Shown here: one piece after another, positions 7,873 to 16,528 of the stretch
Layout of the letters: each line of letters begins with the position of its first letter
Position numbering within the stretch: the first letter of the stretch is position 1
The notes under the pieces: generated by a model
Told to the model about the DNA's origin: nothing
Seen by the model: only the letters and a program-made list of their open reading frames with translations
Database searches by the model: none
Assembly (NCBI RefSeq): GCF_003688855.1
Contig: NZ_REFW01000002.1
Span: forward strand, 310,001 to 374,000
Direction: 5' to 3'
Source: Tessaracoccus antarcticus
Lineage (GTDB): Bacteria; Actinomycetota; Actinomycetes; Propionibacteriales; Propionibacteriaceae
DNA: 64,000 nt
Translations under genes and position numbers: made by a program

Positions 7873-9084
7873 TCAGCCCACCATGCCGTGCGGGTCGATG
7901 ACGTACTTCGTGGCCGCGCCCTTGTCGAAGGCCTTGTAGCTCTCCGGTGCCTCGTCAAGGGAGATCGTCTTCGCGTTGACGGCCTTCGCAATGTTGGCCT
8001 TGTCGGCCAGGATGAGGTTCATGAGCTGGCGGTTGTACTTCTTGACGGGACACTGCCCCGTGGTGAAGGAGTGCGATTTCGCCCAACCCGTGCCCAGGTC
8101 CACGCCGATGCGCCCGGCCTTGGCGGCATCGTCCACCGCACCCGGGTCTCCCGTCACGTACAGTCCCGGGATGCCCAGTCCGGCACCGGCACGCGCGACG
8201 GTCATGATGTCGTTCAGCACGGTGGCGGGCGCTTCGGCCGCCCCAGCACCGTGTCCGCGGGCCTCGAAGCCGACGGCGTCGACGGCGGCGTCCACCAGCG
8301 GCTCCCCCAGGATCTGAGCGATCATCTCGCCCAGATCGTTGCCGGAGCTGAGGTCGACGGTTTCGCAACCGAAGCTCTCGGCCTGCCGCAGGCGGTCCGC
8401 GTTCATGTCGCCGACGATGACCGTCGACGCGCCCAGTATCTGAGCAGAGAAGGCCGCAGCGAGACCGACGGGGCCCGCCCCGGCGATGTAGGCCGTGGAT
8501 CCAGTGGTGACCCCCGCCGTGTAGGCCCCGTGGAATCCGGTGGGAAAGATGTCGGACAGCATCGTGAGGTCGAGGATCTTCTCCAGCGCCTGATCGCGGT
8601 CCGGGAACTTCAGGAGGTTGAAGTCGGCGAAGGGAACCATGACGTATTCTGCCTGGCCGCCGATCCACCCACCCATGTCCACGTAGCCGTAGGCGGCGCC
8701 GGGGCGGGCCGGGTTCACGTTCAGGCAGATGCCCGTCTTGCGCTCGTTGCACATCCGGCAGCGCCCGCAGGCAATGTTGAAGGGAACGGAGCAGATGTCG
8801 CCCTCGCGGAGGAAGAGCACGTCGTCGCCCACCTCCACCACCTCACCGGTGATCTCGTGGCCCAGGGTTTGCCCGATCGGGGCGGTGGTGCGGCCGCGCA
8901 CCATGTGTTGGTCGCTGCCGCAGATGTTGGTGGTGACGATTTTGAGGATGACGGCATGTGGCGCCTTCTTCTTCAGGCCCAATCCGCTGACGACGTCGCT
9001 GGGGAGCTCCAGCTTCGGATAGTCGATGGACTCCACTGCAGTTTCGCCGGGGCCCTTGTAGACAACTACTCGGTTTGTGGTCAT
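7873..9084 (-). CDS. fdhA: Glutathione-independent formaldehyde dehydrogenase
   Basis: 403 residues, close to the ~400 of the Pseudomonas putida enzyme. Zinc-dependent medium-chain dehydrogenase: catalytic zinc site NICGSDQHMVRG (Cys55) and GHE (His76-Glu77), structural zinc cysteines in CGRCRMCNERKTGIC, and the NAD site GAGPVGLAAAFSAQ. The tightly bound NAD of this family allows dismutation of aldehydes. Single gene with a GAGG ribosome site before ATG 9084, ending at the shared terminator. Role: formaldehyde detoxification; a mycothiol-dependent route would use a different family. Confidence 0.93.
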   Translation of the reverse strand: MTTNRVVVYKGPGETAVESIDYPKLELPSDVVSGLGLKKKAPHAVILKIVTTNICGSDQHMVRGRTTAPIGQTLGHEITGEVVEVGDDVLFLREGDICSVPFNIACGRCRMCNERKTGICLNVNPARPGAAYGYVDMGGWIGGQAEYVMVPFADFNLLKFPDRDQALEKILDLTMLSDIFPTGFHGAYTAGVTTGSTAYIAGAGPVGLAAAFSAQILGASTVIVGDMNADRLRQAESFGCETVDLSSGNDLGEMIAQILGEPLVDAAVDAVGFEARGHGAGAAEAPATVLNDIMTVARAGAGLGIPGLYVTGDPGAVDDAAKAGRIGVDLGTGWAKSHSFTTGQCPVKKYNRQLMNLILADKANIAKAVNAKTISLDEAPESYKAFDKGAATKYVIDPHGMVG

Positions 9085-9308
9085 GGTGTGTTCCCTCTTC
9101 CTGGTTGACGATGGGCCGGGACGCCACGGTGGGCGATCGGCATGGTCACTCTGATTGCGGCGCCCGAGGACAGCAGTGTGATGGGCGCGATTCAGCCGGA
9201 CACCCAGCGTCTCCCGCCTGACAGTGCTTTGTCAACGGTGGATAGTTGCCTCGGGAGGTGCTGGTGTGCGGGTGGGGTCCTTCGTCCCCGATGGCCACCG
9301 CCGCCGGG

Positions 9309-9322
9309 TAAGGGTAGCCTTA
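9309..9322 (+). promoter_or_regulatory. Candidate DtxR/IdeR iron box before siderophore-interacting protein
   Basis: TAAGG-GTAG-CCTTA is an inverted repeat ending 5 bases before the ATG. It matches the left and central part of the actinobacterial iron box (TTAGGTTAGSCTAACCTAA-like); the right half is degenerate. Placed to repress the downstream gene when iron is sufficient. Confidence 0.65.
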
Positions 9323-9327
9323 GTCGC

Positions 9328-10179
9328 ATGACTGACCAGGTGAGCATCAAGCCCGACAAGAAGGCCGTCAGGGAGGCCGAGGTGGTGAGCGTCACGTGGC
9401 TGACGCCGGGGATGGTGCGTTTGCAGTTCTCCGGTGACGCCCTGCGCAGCATGCCGCCGCTCGAGTACACCGACCACTACGTCAAGTTCTTCTTCCCGCC
9501 CCTGGGGGCCACCTACAGCTGGCCATTCGACCAGGAACAGATCCGCGCCACGCTGCCGCGGGAGCAGTGGCCGGTCACACGCACCTACACGATCCGCTCC
9601 TTTGATCGTGAGACCAACGTGATGACGATCGACTTCGTCGTCCACGGTGCCGACGGGCTGGCCGGACCGTGGGCCGCGTCGGTGGAGCCGGGCGCCCGTA
9701 TCGGCTTCCGGGGCCCTGGAGGCAAGTTCATGCCCGACCCCGGCGTGGACTCCCACCTCCTGGTGGGTGATGAGGCAGCGGTCCCTGCCATAGCGAGGAC
9801 GCTGGAGGCGCTGCCGCAGCACGCTGTTGCCGAGGTGTTCGTCGAGGTGGACAGCGAGGAGTACCGTCCGGAACTCCCCACCACCGCCCACACCACGGTG
9901 AACTGGATTCACCGGAAGGGGCACTCGCATGGAGTGACCCTGGCGGAGGCGGTCCGCAACGCTCCTGCAATGGCTGGGACGGTCCAGGCCTTCGTCCACG
10001 GGAACGCGCACATGGTGAAGGATCTCCGCCGCTACCTGTTCGTGGAGCGTGGCATGGACAAGTCGCAGGTGTCGATCTCCGGGTACTGGCGCACCGATTA
10101 CACGGAGGACGCCTGGCAGGCAAGCAAGAACGACTTCGTGGCAGCCATGGAGGCAGAGGAGGCAGCGGCGACCCCGTGA
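9328..10179 (+). CDS. Siderophore-interacting protein (ferric-siderophore reductase, ViuB/SIP family)
   Basis: 283 residues. SIP family flavoprotein that releases iron from siderophores by reduction in the cytoplasm. N-terminal FAD-binding barrel with TRTYTIRSF (about 90-98) and a GPGGKF flavin loop, then the C-terminal NAD(P)H-binding SIP domain with LLVGDEAAVPAIART, HRKGHSHG and the C-terminal SISGYWRTDYTEDAW. ATG 9328 follows the iron box. No siderophore synthesis or uptake genes are adjacent. Confidence 0.93.
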   Translation: MTDQVSIKPDKKAVREAEVVSVTWLTPGMVRLQFSGDALRSMPPLEYTDHYVKFFFPPLGATYSWPFDQEQIRATLPREQWPVTRTYTIRSFDRETNVMTIDFVVHGADGLAGPWAASVEPGARIGFRGPGGKFMPDPGVDSHLLVGDEAAVPAIARTLEALPQHAVAEVFVEVDSEEYRPELPTTAHTTVNWIHRKGHSHGVTLAEAVRNAPAMAGTVQAFVHGNAHMVKDLRRYLFVERGMDKSQVSISGYWRTDYTEDAWQASKNDFVAAMEAEEAAATP

Positions 10180-10262
10180 GCTTGATGTGACGAGACCATC
10201 GACGCCCGGTCAGTGGTGCGGGGTCTGGTTCCGCAGCGCTGGCGCCACGGTGTGTGCTCCGA

Positions 10263-10949
10263 TCAGACGCGCACAGGCTGACACACCGGCGACCAGTCGT
10301 CCCGCGTGAGGCGTGTCTCGTGGACGGCGTCTCGGCCCGAGAGCTCGCGGCACAGGTCGATGGCCTCGATGAGGAGGGCGCGGAGCCGTGCATCCGGGTC
10401 AGGCACGCAGGCGAAGGCAATGGACCGTGTGGCGCATTCGATCACCGGTGCGCCGGGGGACTGGCTCCCCGTGGTCCGGGACGTTGCCATGAACGAGCGG
10501 GCCCATTTTTCGGCCAACGGAACCTCGGCGAAAGCCTGTCGTGTTCTCGCCGACAGGCTCCCGGACGGGCGTCCCTGTACTTCTGCGTAGAGCCGTTCGC
10601 AGGCAAGCATGCCGACGGCGAGTGATCGCTGGCTGGACTCGGCGGCCACGGGCAGCGCATGCGCAGCCGCAAGGAGCGCGAGCTCGTGATCCCACCGGGG
10701 ATCGCTGCTCTGCAGGCCGATGACGGACGGGATCAGTGGTGCCAGCAGCGGGCGCTGGGCGTCGTCGGTGAAGTCGTTGACGAGTCGCGCCATGTGGGCC
10801 AGCAACCGGTGCGTGCACGTGGGGCTGTCGCTCCACCGTTCCCCCGCCAGGTAGGAGGCGAGTTCCATGAAGCAAGCGCCCCTGCGGGGGTTGCGGTGCT
10901 TCCCGCGCCCCAGGAGCGGGAGGAAGTCGTACTGGCCCGAATCCTTCAT
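10263..10949 (-). CDS. Hypothetical actinobacterial protein
   Basis: 228 residues, no signal peptide or membrane helix. The N-terminal segment RRGACFMELASYLAGERWSD and a following TCTHRLLAHMARLVND look like a conserved domain seen in other actinobacterial hypothetical proteins; the C-terminal half is variable, Ala/Arg-rich, with several cysteines. I chose ATG 10949 (AGGTGG 5 bases upstream) over GTG 10958 or 10952. Stands alone between a SIP gene and a divergent lipoprotein gene. I do not recognise a function. Confidence 0.7.
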   Translation of the reverse strand: MKDSGQYDFLPLLGRGKHRNPRRGACFMELASYLAGERWSDSPTCTHRLLAHMARLVNDFTDDAQRPLLAPLIPSVIGLQSSDPRWDHELALLAAAHALPVAAESSQRSLAVGMLACERLYAEVQGRPSGSLSARTRQAFAEVPLAEKWARSFMATSRTTGSQSPGAPVIECATRSIAFACVPDPDARLRALLIEAIDLCRELSGRDAVHETRLTRDDWSPVCQPVRV

Positions 10950-11097
10950 CACATCCACCTACCGTTGCAGTCGCCGCGTGTCATCCGTACGTTAGATTTT
11001 GCGCTCTCGGTCGCTTTCCCACAAGGGTTCCAGGCAAGTTCGTTCGATGACGAGGGTTAGCATGGGGTTTCGCCCACCTGAGTGGAGGGGATTGTCC

Positions 11098-12279
11098 ATG
11101 GCTTCCGGACTGCGGAAACTCTGCCCATCGATGGCGGTGCTCGTCCTGTGCCTGACGGGATGCAGCGGTGACACCACACCGATGATCCCGCCGCTGCAGG
11201 CTCCCGCGACGTCGGCACCGGTGGCGCCCACGTCCACCACCTCACAGGCCCCCGTCACATCCGGCACTGACACCACGACAGCACAGCCGTCCCCTGTGAT
11301 GAGTAGTCCGAAGGACGTCACCACCGGGCTGACCGCCCCGTGGTCGGTGGCCTTTGTGGATGGTGTGGCGCTCGTCAGCGAACGGGACTCAGGCCGCATC
11401 CTGGAACTGGGTGCGGACGGCACCGCGAGGGAGGTGGGCGTCATCGGCGACGTCCGTGCAGGAGGCGAAGGAGGCCTTCTCGGGTTGGCCGTGGACCAGC
11501 AGAAGATGCTCTACGCCTACTACACCACCGCACGGGACAACCGGATCGTCCGCTTTGACCTGGCCGGCTCGCCCGGGGACCTGGCACTGGGAGAGAAGAC
11601 GGTCATTGTTGAGGGCCTGCACAAGTCCAGCACCCACAACGGCGGCCGCATCGCCTTCGGCCCCGACGGCATGCTCTACGCCAGCGCCGGCGATGCGGGG
11701 GTTCCCCAACGCTCCCAGGACAGGCAGAGCCTTGCCGGGAAGATCCTGCGCATGACATCGGATGGAGCGGTGCCTCCCGGCAACCCTTTCGAGGGCTCGC
11801 TCGTCTGGTCGTTGGGTCACCGCAACGTGCAGGGAATGGCGTGGACCTCCGACGGGACCATGTTCGCCACAGAGTTCGGCCAGAACACCTGGGACGAGCT
11901 CAACATCATCGAACCCGGGAACAACTACGGCTGGCCGGTGGTGGAGGGCATCGCCCGACATGCCGACTTCGTGGACCCGGTCCAGCAGTGGACCCCGGGC
12001 GAGGCCAGCCCCAGCGGGATGGCGTATCTGGACGGCACCCTCTACATCGCCAACCTCAGGGGCCAGCGGCTGCGCGGCGTTGATGTGTCCGACCCCTCTT
12101 CGTCGCGCGATGTCTTCGACGGCACCTATGGCCGTCTCCGGGACGTGGCGGTGGCGCCCGACGGCGCGTTGTGGGTCATGACCAACAACACCGACGGCCG
12201 CGGCAATCCACACCCGGGCGACGACCGGATTGTGGCGGTTCCGCGTCTTCTCAATGCACCAGATCCACGGAACCCCTGA
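11098..12279 (+). CDS. Lipoprotein, PQQ-type glucose/sorbosone dehydrogenase family
   Basis: 393 residues. Signal peptide with lipobox LTGCSG (Cys about 22), a Thr/Ser/Pro-rich linker to about residue 80, then a six-bladed beta-propeller of the GSDH family: LTAPWSVAFVDG, GGEGGLLGLAVD, THNGGRIAFGPDGMLY, LGHRNVQGMAWTSDG, EFGQNTWDELNII. GGAGGGG lies 7 bases before ATG 11098. Predicted surface-anchored, soluble aldose sugar dehydrogenase; family members need PQQ and calcium. No pqq genes in view, so cofactor and substrate are unproved. Confidence 0.85.
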   Translation: MASGLRKLCPSMAVLVLCLTGCSGDTTPMIPPLQAPATSAPVAPTSTTSQAPVTSGTDTTTAQPSPVMSSPKDVTTGLTAPWSVAFVDGVALVSERDSGRILELGADGTAREVGVIGDVRAGGEGGLLGLAVDQQKMLYAYYTTARDNRIVRFDLAGSPGDLALGEKTVIVEGLHKSSTHNGGRIAFGPDGMLYASAGDAGVPQRSQDRQSLAGKILRMTSDGAVPPGNPFEGSLVWSLGHRNVQGMAWTSDGTMFATEFGQNTWDELNIIEPGNNYGWPVVEGIARHADFVDPVQQWTPGEASPSGMAYLDGTLYIANLRGQRLRGVDVSDPSSSRDVFDGTYGRLRDVAVAPDGALWVMTNNTDGRGNPHPGDDRIVAVPRLLNAPDPRNP

Positions 12280-12369
12280 CAACTGTCGAGCAGACCAAGC
12301 GCTCACGCACAATCCCGATGCCAAAGCTCTCTGCCCGATCGGACTCCTGCACCACGTGACGGCCGGGGG

Positions 12370-13083
12370 TCAGACAGTGGGTTGGCGGGACACCCACTCC
12401 GGCAACTCGACGCGGGGCCCGGTGTAGAACGGCGTCTCCTCCCGTACGTGGAGTCGTGCCTCAACGGAGCGCTGGTGGCGCATGGCGTCCGTGAGGCGGT
12501 GGAGTTCGTCGGCCTCGAACGCCAGAATCCATTCATAGTCGTTCAGGGCGAAGCTCGACAGTGTGGAGGCGACCACGTCGGGGAACTCGCGACCCGCGAT
12601 CCCGTGCTCATACAGCATCTTCGAGCGATGGTCGTTGTCCAGGTAGTACCACTCATAGCTACGGACGAACGGGTACACGCACAACCACGGCCGCGGCGCG
12701 AAGCCGGCGAAGCACGACGGCACGTGCATGCGGTTGAACTCGGCGGGGCGGTGGACGCCCATGACGGACCACACGGGATCCAGAAACCTGCCCAGGCCGC
12801 TGGTGCGGATGGCGTGGTAGCCGGCCTGAAGTTGGGCGGGGTCATGCGCTGTTGTCCAGACCATGAGGTCGGCGTCGGCACGGAAGCCGCCCACATCGTA
12901 GAAACCGCGGACCGTCACACCCGTGGCTTCGATGGCCGCCTGCAGTGAGCCGGCGCCAACGTCGGCCGCCAGCGGTGATGACGTCCTGAACACCGAGTAC
13001 AGGGCGTACAACGGCATGGCGTTGATGGCCTCGATGTCGACGTCGGTCTCGTCGCGGGCGTCGCGGCCGGGGTGGACTGTCAT
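12370..13083 (-). CDS. hemQ: Coproheme decarboxylase (chlorite-dismutase-like)
   Basis: 237 residues. HemQ decarboxylates coproheme to heme b with hydrogen peroxide, the last step of the Gram-positive coproporphyrin pathway. Conserved WSVMGVHRPAEFNRMHVP, the catalytic Tyr of YPFVRSYEWYYL (Tyr137) and the proximal heme ligand His160 in YEHGIAGREF are present. The chlorite-dismutase distal Arg is not apparent, consistent with decarboxylase. ATG overlaps the hemH stop (ATGA), third gene of the leftward heme operon. Its presence means the neighbouring hemY, hemH act on copro-forms. Confidence 0.95.
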   Translation of the reverse strand: MTVHPGRDARDETDVDIEAINAMPLYALYSVFRTSSPLAADVGAGSLQAAIEATGVTVRGFYDVGGFRADADLMVWTTAHDPAQLQAGYHAIRTSGLGRFLDPVWSVMGVHRPAEFNRMHVPSCFAGFAPRPWLCVYPFVRSYEWYYLDNDHRSKMLYEHGIAGREFPDVVASTLSSFALNDYEWILAFEADELHRLTDAMRHQRSVEARLHVREETPFYTGPRVELPEWVSRQPTV

Positions 13084-14171
13084 ACGGTGGCTCCTTCTGC
13101 GGTGGGGGTGCTTGCCGGCGGGCGGGTGTGACGCGGGGGCGCCTTGCAGCAGTCCACCGGGCAGGTCTGGGCGGCGCAGGTGACGTCGTCCAGTTCGCCG
13201 CGGGCGGCGGCGGCGCGCTCAAGCAGCAGGTCCACGAGGAGGGCGTGGAACTCGGGGTCGTCGTTCACGGTGGCGGCACGTTGGAACGGCAGTTCGAGTT
13301 CCCTGGCGGTGGCACGAGCCTCGGTGTCGAGGTCGTAGAGCACTTCCATGTGGTCGTTGAGGAACCCTATGGGGGCGGCCACGACGCCAGCGATCCCCTC
13401 CTCCTTCACCTCGGCCATGCGGTCGTTGATGTCGGGTTCCAGCCATGGGACGTGCGGAGGCCCGGAGCGGGAGCAGTACGTCAGCTCCCACTCGAGGGTT
13501 TCACCGAGTTCCGCAGAGGCGATGGCAGCCACCCGCGTGGCCACACGCAGATGCTGCGTTTCGTAGGTGCCACGGACGATGCCTGAGGTGGCGTTCATGC
13601 TGATGGGGATGGAGTGCGTGACGAACAGGACGCGCAGGGCGTCGTCGCCGATGCGTCCCCGCAGGTCACGGACGGCTGCCACGAGTGAGCGGGCATTGGC
13701 GTTGACGAAGCCGTCACGGTCGGAGTAGGGCGTGATCTTGTCGATCGACACGACGCCATCCGTGCTGGCCTCCGCGGCCTGCATGTCCTCCCTGTACTGC
13801 CTGCAGCCCGAGTAGGACCCATAGGCGGAGGTGGCCATGCCCACCACGCGACGGTGCCCATCGGCAGCCAACTGACCAACGGTCTCGGCGTTGTAGGGCA
13901 GCCAGTTGCGGTTCCCGATGACGACGGGCACGTCGAGCCCGCGTCGATCCAATTCCGCGCGTACATGGTCCAGCAGCCGCGCGTTGAGCTCATTGATGGG
14001 GGAGCGGCCGCCGAACATCATGTAGTGCTCGGAGACCTCGAGGAGGCGCTCGTCAGGGATCCCGCGGCCGGCTGTTGCGTTGCGCATGAACGGCAGGACG
14101 TCGTCGGGTTCGTTGGGGCCGCCGTATGAGGTGACCAGGACTGCGGTGTACGGGCTGAGATCGGCGTTCAC
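13080..14171 (-). CDS. hemH: Coproporphyrin III ferrochelatase
   Basis: 363 residues (also called cpfC). Inserts ferrous iron into coproporphyrin III. Conserved: TSYGGPN, MMFGGRSPIN, catalytic His186 in VTHSIP, and HMEVLYDLDTEA with the catalytic Glu (Glu276). Cys123 in SGCRQY plus a C-terminal cluster CAAQTCPVDCC (Cys332, 337, 341, 342) suits the [2Fe-2S] centre described for actinobacterial ferrochelatases. The GTG start at 14171 overlaps the hemA stop. The last ~20 residues are a Pro/Thr-rich tail. Confidence 0.95.
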   Translation of the reverse strand: MNADLSPYTAVLVTSYGGPNEPDDVLPFMRNATAGRGIPDERLLEVSEHYMMFGGRSPINELNARLLDHVRAELDRRGLDVPVVIGNRNWLPYNAETVGQLAADGHRRVVGMATSAYGSYSGCRQYREDMQAAEASTDGVVSIDKITPYSDRDGFVNANARSLVAAVRDLRGRIGDDALRVLFVTHSIPISMNATSGIVRGTYETQHLRVATRVAAIASAELGETLEWELTYCSRSGPPHVPWLEPDINDRMAEVKEEGIAGVVAAPIGFLNDHMEVLYDLDTEARATARELELPFQRAATVNDDPEFHALLVDLLLERAAAARGELDDVTCAAQTCPVDCCKAPPRHTRPPASTPTAEGATV

Positions 14172-15457
14172 ATTGCCTCCAGACGTGGGCGGGGATCGAG
14201 ATCGCTGAGAGCCAGTCCGGTGACGGGGCAGTGCTGCGATTCAAGGTCATCGGGGTTGAGTTCAGGGGAGGGGGCGGCGGCGCTGATGCCGTAGACCTCG
14301 TTCAATGCGCTGAGGTACTCCTCGCTGCGGCCGGCCTCGGCTGCCTCGCGGGCGCGCATCGAGGGGGTGTGGAGCAGCCGGGTTGCGAGGCGGCGGAGGG
14401 CGTGGGCGCACTCGTCGCGGTCGAGGGATCGTCCGCGGGGGAGACGCTCGACCTCGTCGGCCACCAGTTCGAGGACGGCTTGACGCAGCTCGACGACGGC
14501 GGGATCCACCAGCCGGGACCGCATCCGGGCCAGCGCACCCTCCACGCCCTCGGACACCAGTGCGGCGGCGTGTTCCGTGTCCCGGTCCCACCGGGGTGCG
14601 ACGTCTCGCTGGATGAGGGCAAGGTCCACGGCGGTGACATGCGGCAGCGCGGCCACCTCCGGGGCGACGTCTCGCGACAGGGACAGATCGATGACGGCCA
14701 CGGGCCGAGGGCAGGCCAGCATGTCGGCCGTGATGGTGTGGCCACCGGTGCCACGGCAGGTGACGATGACGTCGGCGTCGTGCAGGGCGCGGGGCAGGTC
14801 GTCGACGCAGACCATCTGGTGTGATTCGGCGAACCGCGGACCGCGTCCGGAGGAGGAGTGGACCCTCAGATTCCGGGCGCCCCGTGAGCGCACGGCGCTG
14901 ACCACCGCGCCGGCGAAGGATCCGGTACCCACCACGAGGACGCGCTGGCTGGCCCAGTCGAGCGGACCGAGCATGTCCAGACCCTCGGAGACGACGGATC
15001 GGCCGGCCGCATGCAGGGATGTCTCGCGGGCGATGCGTCGCGACGTGCGCAGAGCCTCCTCCACGCACAGGGTGACCGACGGGCTGGCGTGGCCGTTGTC
15101 CTGGGCGTCGTTGAGCGCACGGCGCAACTGGCCGGCGATTTCCCGCTCGCCCACCACCATGGACTCCAAGCCAGCAGCGACGCGGAAGAGGTGCGTGAGC
15201 GCCTCGTCGCCTTCACGGACATCCCAGGCCATGGGCGCTGCACCGACCCGGGAGAGACGCAGCCGCGCGTGGGCGGTGGTGAGCGTGGGGGCGTCGAGGA
15301 GGACTTCCACGCGGTTGCACGTGGCGAGGACGACGACGCCGTCCACGTCCCGGATCTCACGCAGCTGGTCCGCCAGGAGGGGCGCATTCTCTGATGCACG
15401 CTGCACCTCGGCGAGGCCGTGGGTGTCGTGCTGAATGGAGAAGATTCGGAGGTTCAC
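14168..15457 (-). CDS. hemA: Glutamyl-tRNA reductase
   Basis: 429 residues. First committed step of C5-pathway heme synthesis: reduces glutamyl-tRNA to glutamate-1-semialdehyde. Nucleophile Cys47 in VVLATCNRVEV, substrate segment ESMVVGEREIAGQ, NADPH site VLVVGTGSFAGAVV (Gly-rich, with a Phe/Ala variant) and DLSLSRDVAPEV. The GTG start at 15457 puts the conserved NLRIFSIQH at the N-terminus. Leads the leftward hemA-hemH-hemQ operon, 48 bp from hemE. The last ~40 residues after NEVYGI are a non-conserved tail. Confidence 0.95.
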   Translation of the reverse strand: MNLRIFSIQHDTHGLAEVQRASENAPLLADQLREIRDVDGVVVLATCNRVEVLLDAPTLTTAHARLRLSRVGAAPMAWDVREGDEALTHLFRVAAGLESMVVGEREIAGQLRRALNDAQDNGHASPSVTLCVEEALRTSRRIARETSLHAAGRSVVSEGLDMLGPLDWASQRVLVVGTGSFAGAVVSAVRSRGARNLRVHSSSGRGPRFAESHQMVCVDDLPRALHDADVIVTCRGTGGHTITADMLACPRPVAVIDLSLSRDVAPEVAALPHVTAVDLALIQRDVAPRWDRDTEHAAALVSEGVEGALARMRSRLVDPAVVELRQAVLELVADEVERLPRGRSLDRDECAHALRRLATRLLHTPSMRAREAAEAGRSEEYLSALNEVYGISAAAPSPELNPDDLESQHCPVTGLALSDLDPRPRLEAM

Positions 15458-15505
15458 GATGGGCCCAGTGAACCACGGTTTTCCCCATGGGGCAGAATCG
15501 AACCC
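15458..15505. promoter_or_regulatory. Divergent promoter region of the two heme operons
   Basis: Only 48 bp separate the hemA and hemE GTG codons, so both promoters overlap. It contains a perfect 10-bp palindrome CCCCATGGGG at 15483-15492. CAGAAT (15493-15498) is a possible -10 for hemE ending 7 bases before the GTG, implying a leaderless or near-leaderless mRNA; no good Shine-Dalgarno precedes either start. Promoter calls are by eye. Confidence 0.5.
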
Positions 15506-16528
15506 GTGACTTCCTTTGATGTGCCCCCTCTGCTCCAGGCCCTGTCCGGGCAGCGCCCCCAGCGACTCCCCGTGTGGTTCATGCGCCAAGCAGGCAGGTC
15601 GCTCCCCGAGTACAAAAAGGTGCGACGCGGCGTCGCCATGTTGGATGCCTGTTTGCGCCCGGAACTGGCTGCGGAGATCACCCTGCAGCCCGTGCGCCGT
15701 CACGCAGTGGACGCGGCCATCTTCTTCTCCGACATCATGACCCCCCTGAAGCTGGCGGAGGTGGGCGTCGACATCGTCGCCAACGTGGGCCCAGTAATCG
15801 AACATCCCGTCCGGAATGCCTCCGACGTCGACGCCCTCGTGGCCCACGAGATCAGTGACGCGAGCCCCATCTCCGAAGCCATTGCACTGGTGTGCGCGGA
15901 GCTTGGGGAGGCGACGCCGCTCATCGGTTTCGCCGGTGCACCATTCACCCTGGCCGCGTATCTGGTGGAGGGTCGCGGGACGCGGGACCACCTCGCTGCG
16001 CGGGCCATGATGCACGCCGATCCAGAGTCCTGGCGCCGGCTGCTCGAGTGGTGCGGCCGGATCTCGGGGGAGTTCCTGAAGGTGCAGGTGGACGCCGGTG
16101 CACGCGTGGTGCAGTTGTTCGACTCCTGGGCCGGATCCCTGTCACGGGCCGACTACGTGGAGCACGTCGCCCCGCATTCCGCCGCCGCACTCGCGGCCGT
16201 CGAGGGCAGGGTGCCACGCATCCATTTCGGCACGGGCACGCGACACCTGCTCGGGGACATGGCCGCCTGCGGCGTCGAGGCCATGGGCATCGACTACCGG
16301 ACACCGCTCGACGAGGCCGCAGAGGCGCTGCCGGGACTGCCTCTGCAGGGCAACATCGACCCGGCGCTGCTGGCGGCCGGCTGGGACGCCCTGGAGGCTC
16401 ACACCCGCGACGTCGTGGAGCGTGGGCGACGTGCCCCGGCGCACGTCGTCAACCTCGGTCATGGCGTGCCACCCGACACAGATCCTGACGTACTGACCCG
16501 CCTCGTCGACCTCGTCCACTCACTGTGA
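15506..16528 (+). CDS. hemE: Uroporphyrinogen III decarboxylase
   Basis: 340 residues, standard length. Decarboxylates four acetates of uroporphyrinogen III to give coproporphyrinogen III. Family signature FMRQAGRSLPEY near residue 25, the Asp of FFSDIMTP, GFAGAPFTLAAYLVEG, and LQGNIDPALLAAG. Begins with GTG at 15506; first gene of the rightward operon, overlapping hemY by GTGA. Confidence 0.96.
   Translation: MTSFDVPPLLQALSGQRPQRLPVWFMRQAGRSLPEYKKVRRGVAMLDACLRPELAAEITLQPVRRHAVDAAIFFSDIMTPLKLAEVGVDIVANVGPVIEHPVRNASDVDALVAHEISDASPISEAIALVCAELGEATPLIGFAGAPFTLAAYLVEGRGTRDHLAARAMMHADPESWRRLLEWCGRISGEFLKVQVDAGARVVQLFDSWAGSLSRADYVEHVAPHSAAALAAVEGRVPRIHFGTGTRHLLGDMAACGVEAMGIDYRTPLDEAAEALPGLPLQGNIDPALLAAGWDALEAHTRDVVERGRRAPAHVVNLGHGVPPDTDPDVLTRLVDLVHSL

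Noticed and set aside
7858-9108. Plus-strand open frame across fdhA
   Set aside because: Shadow of the formaldehyde dehydrogenase gene; His/Val/Gly-rich with no family features.
14168-16015. Extended N-terminus of hemA reaching into hemE
   Set aside because: Homology to glutamyl-tRNA reductase begins at NLRIFSIQH (GTG 15457); upstream residues are the antisense of hemE.
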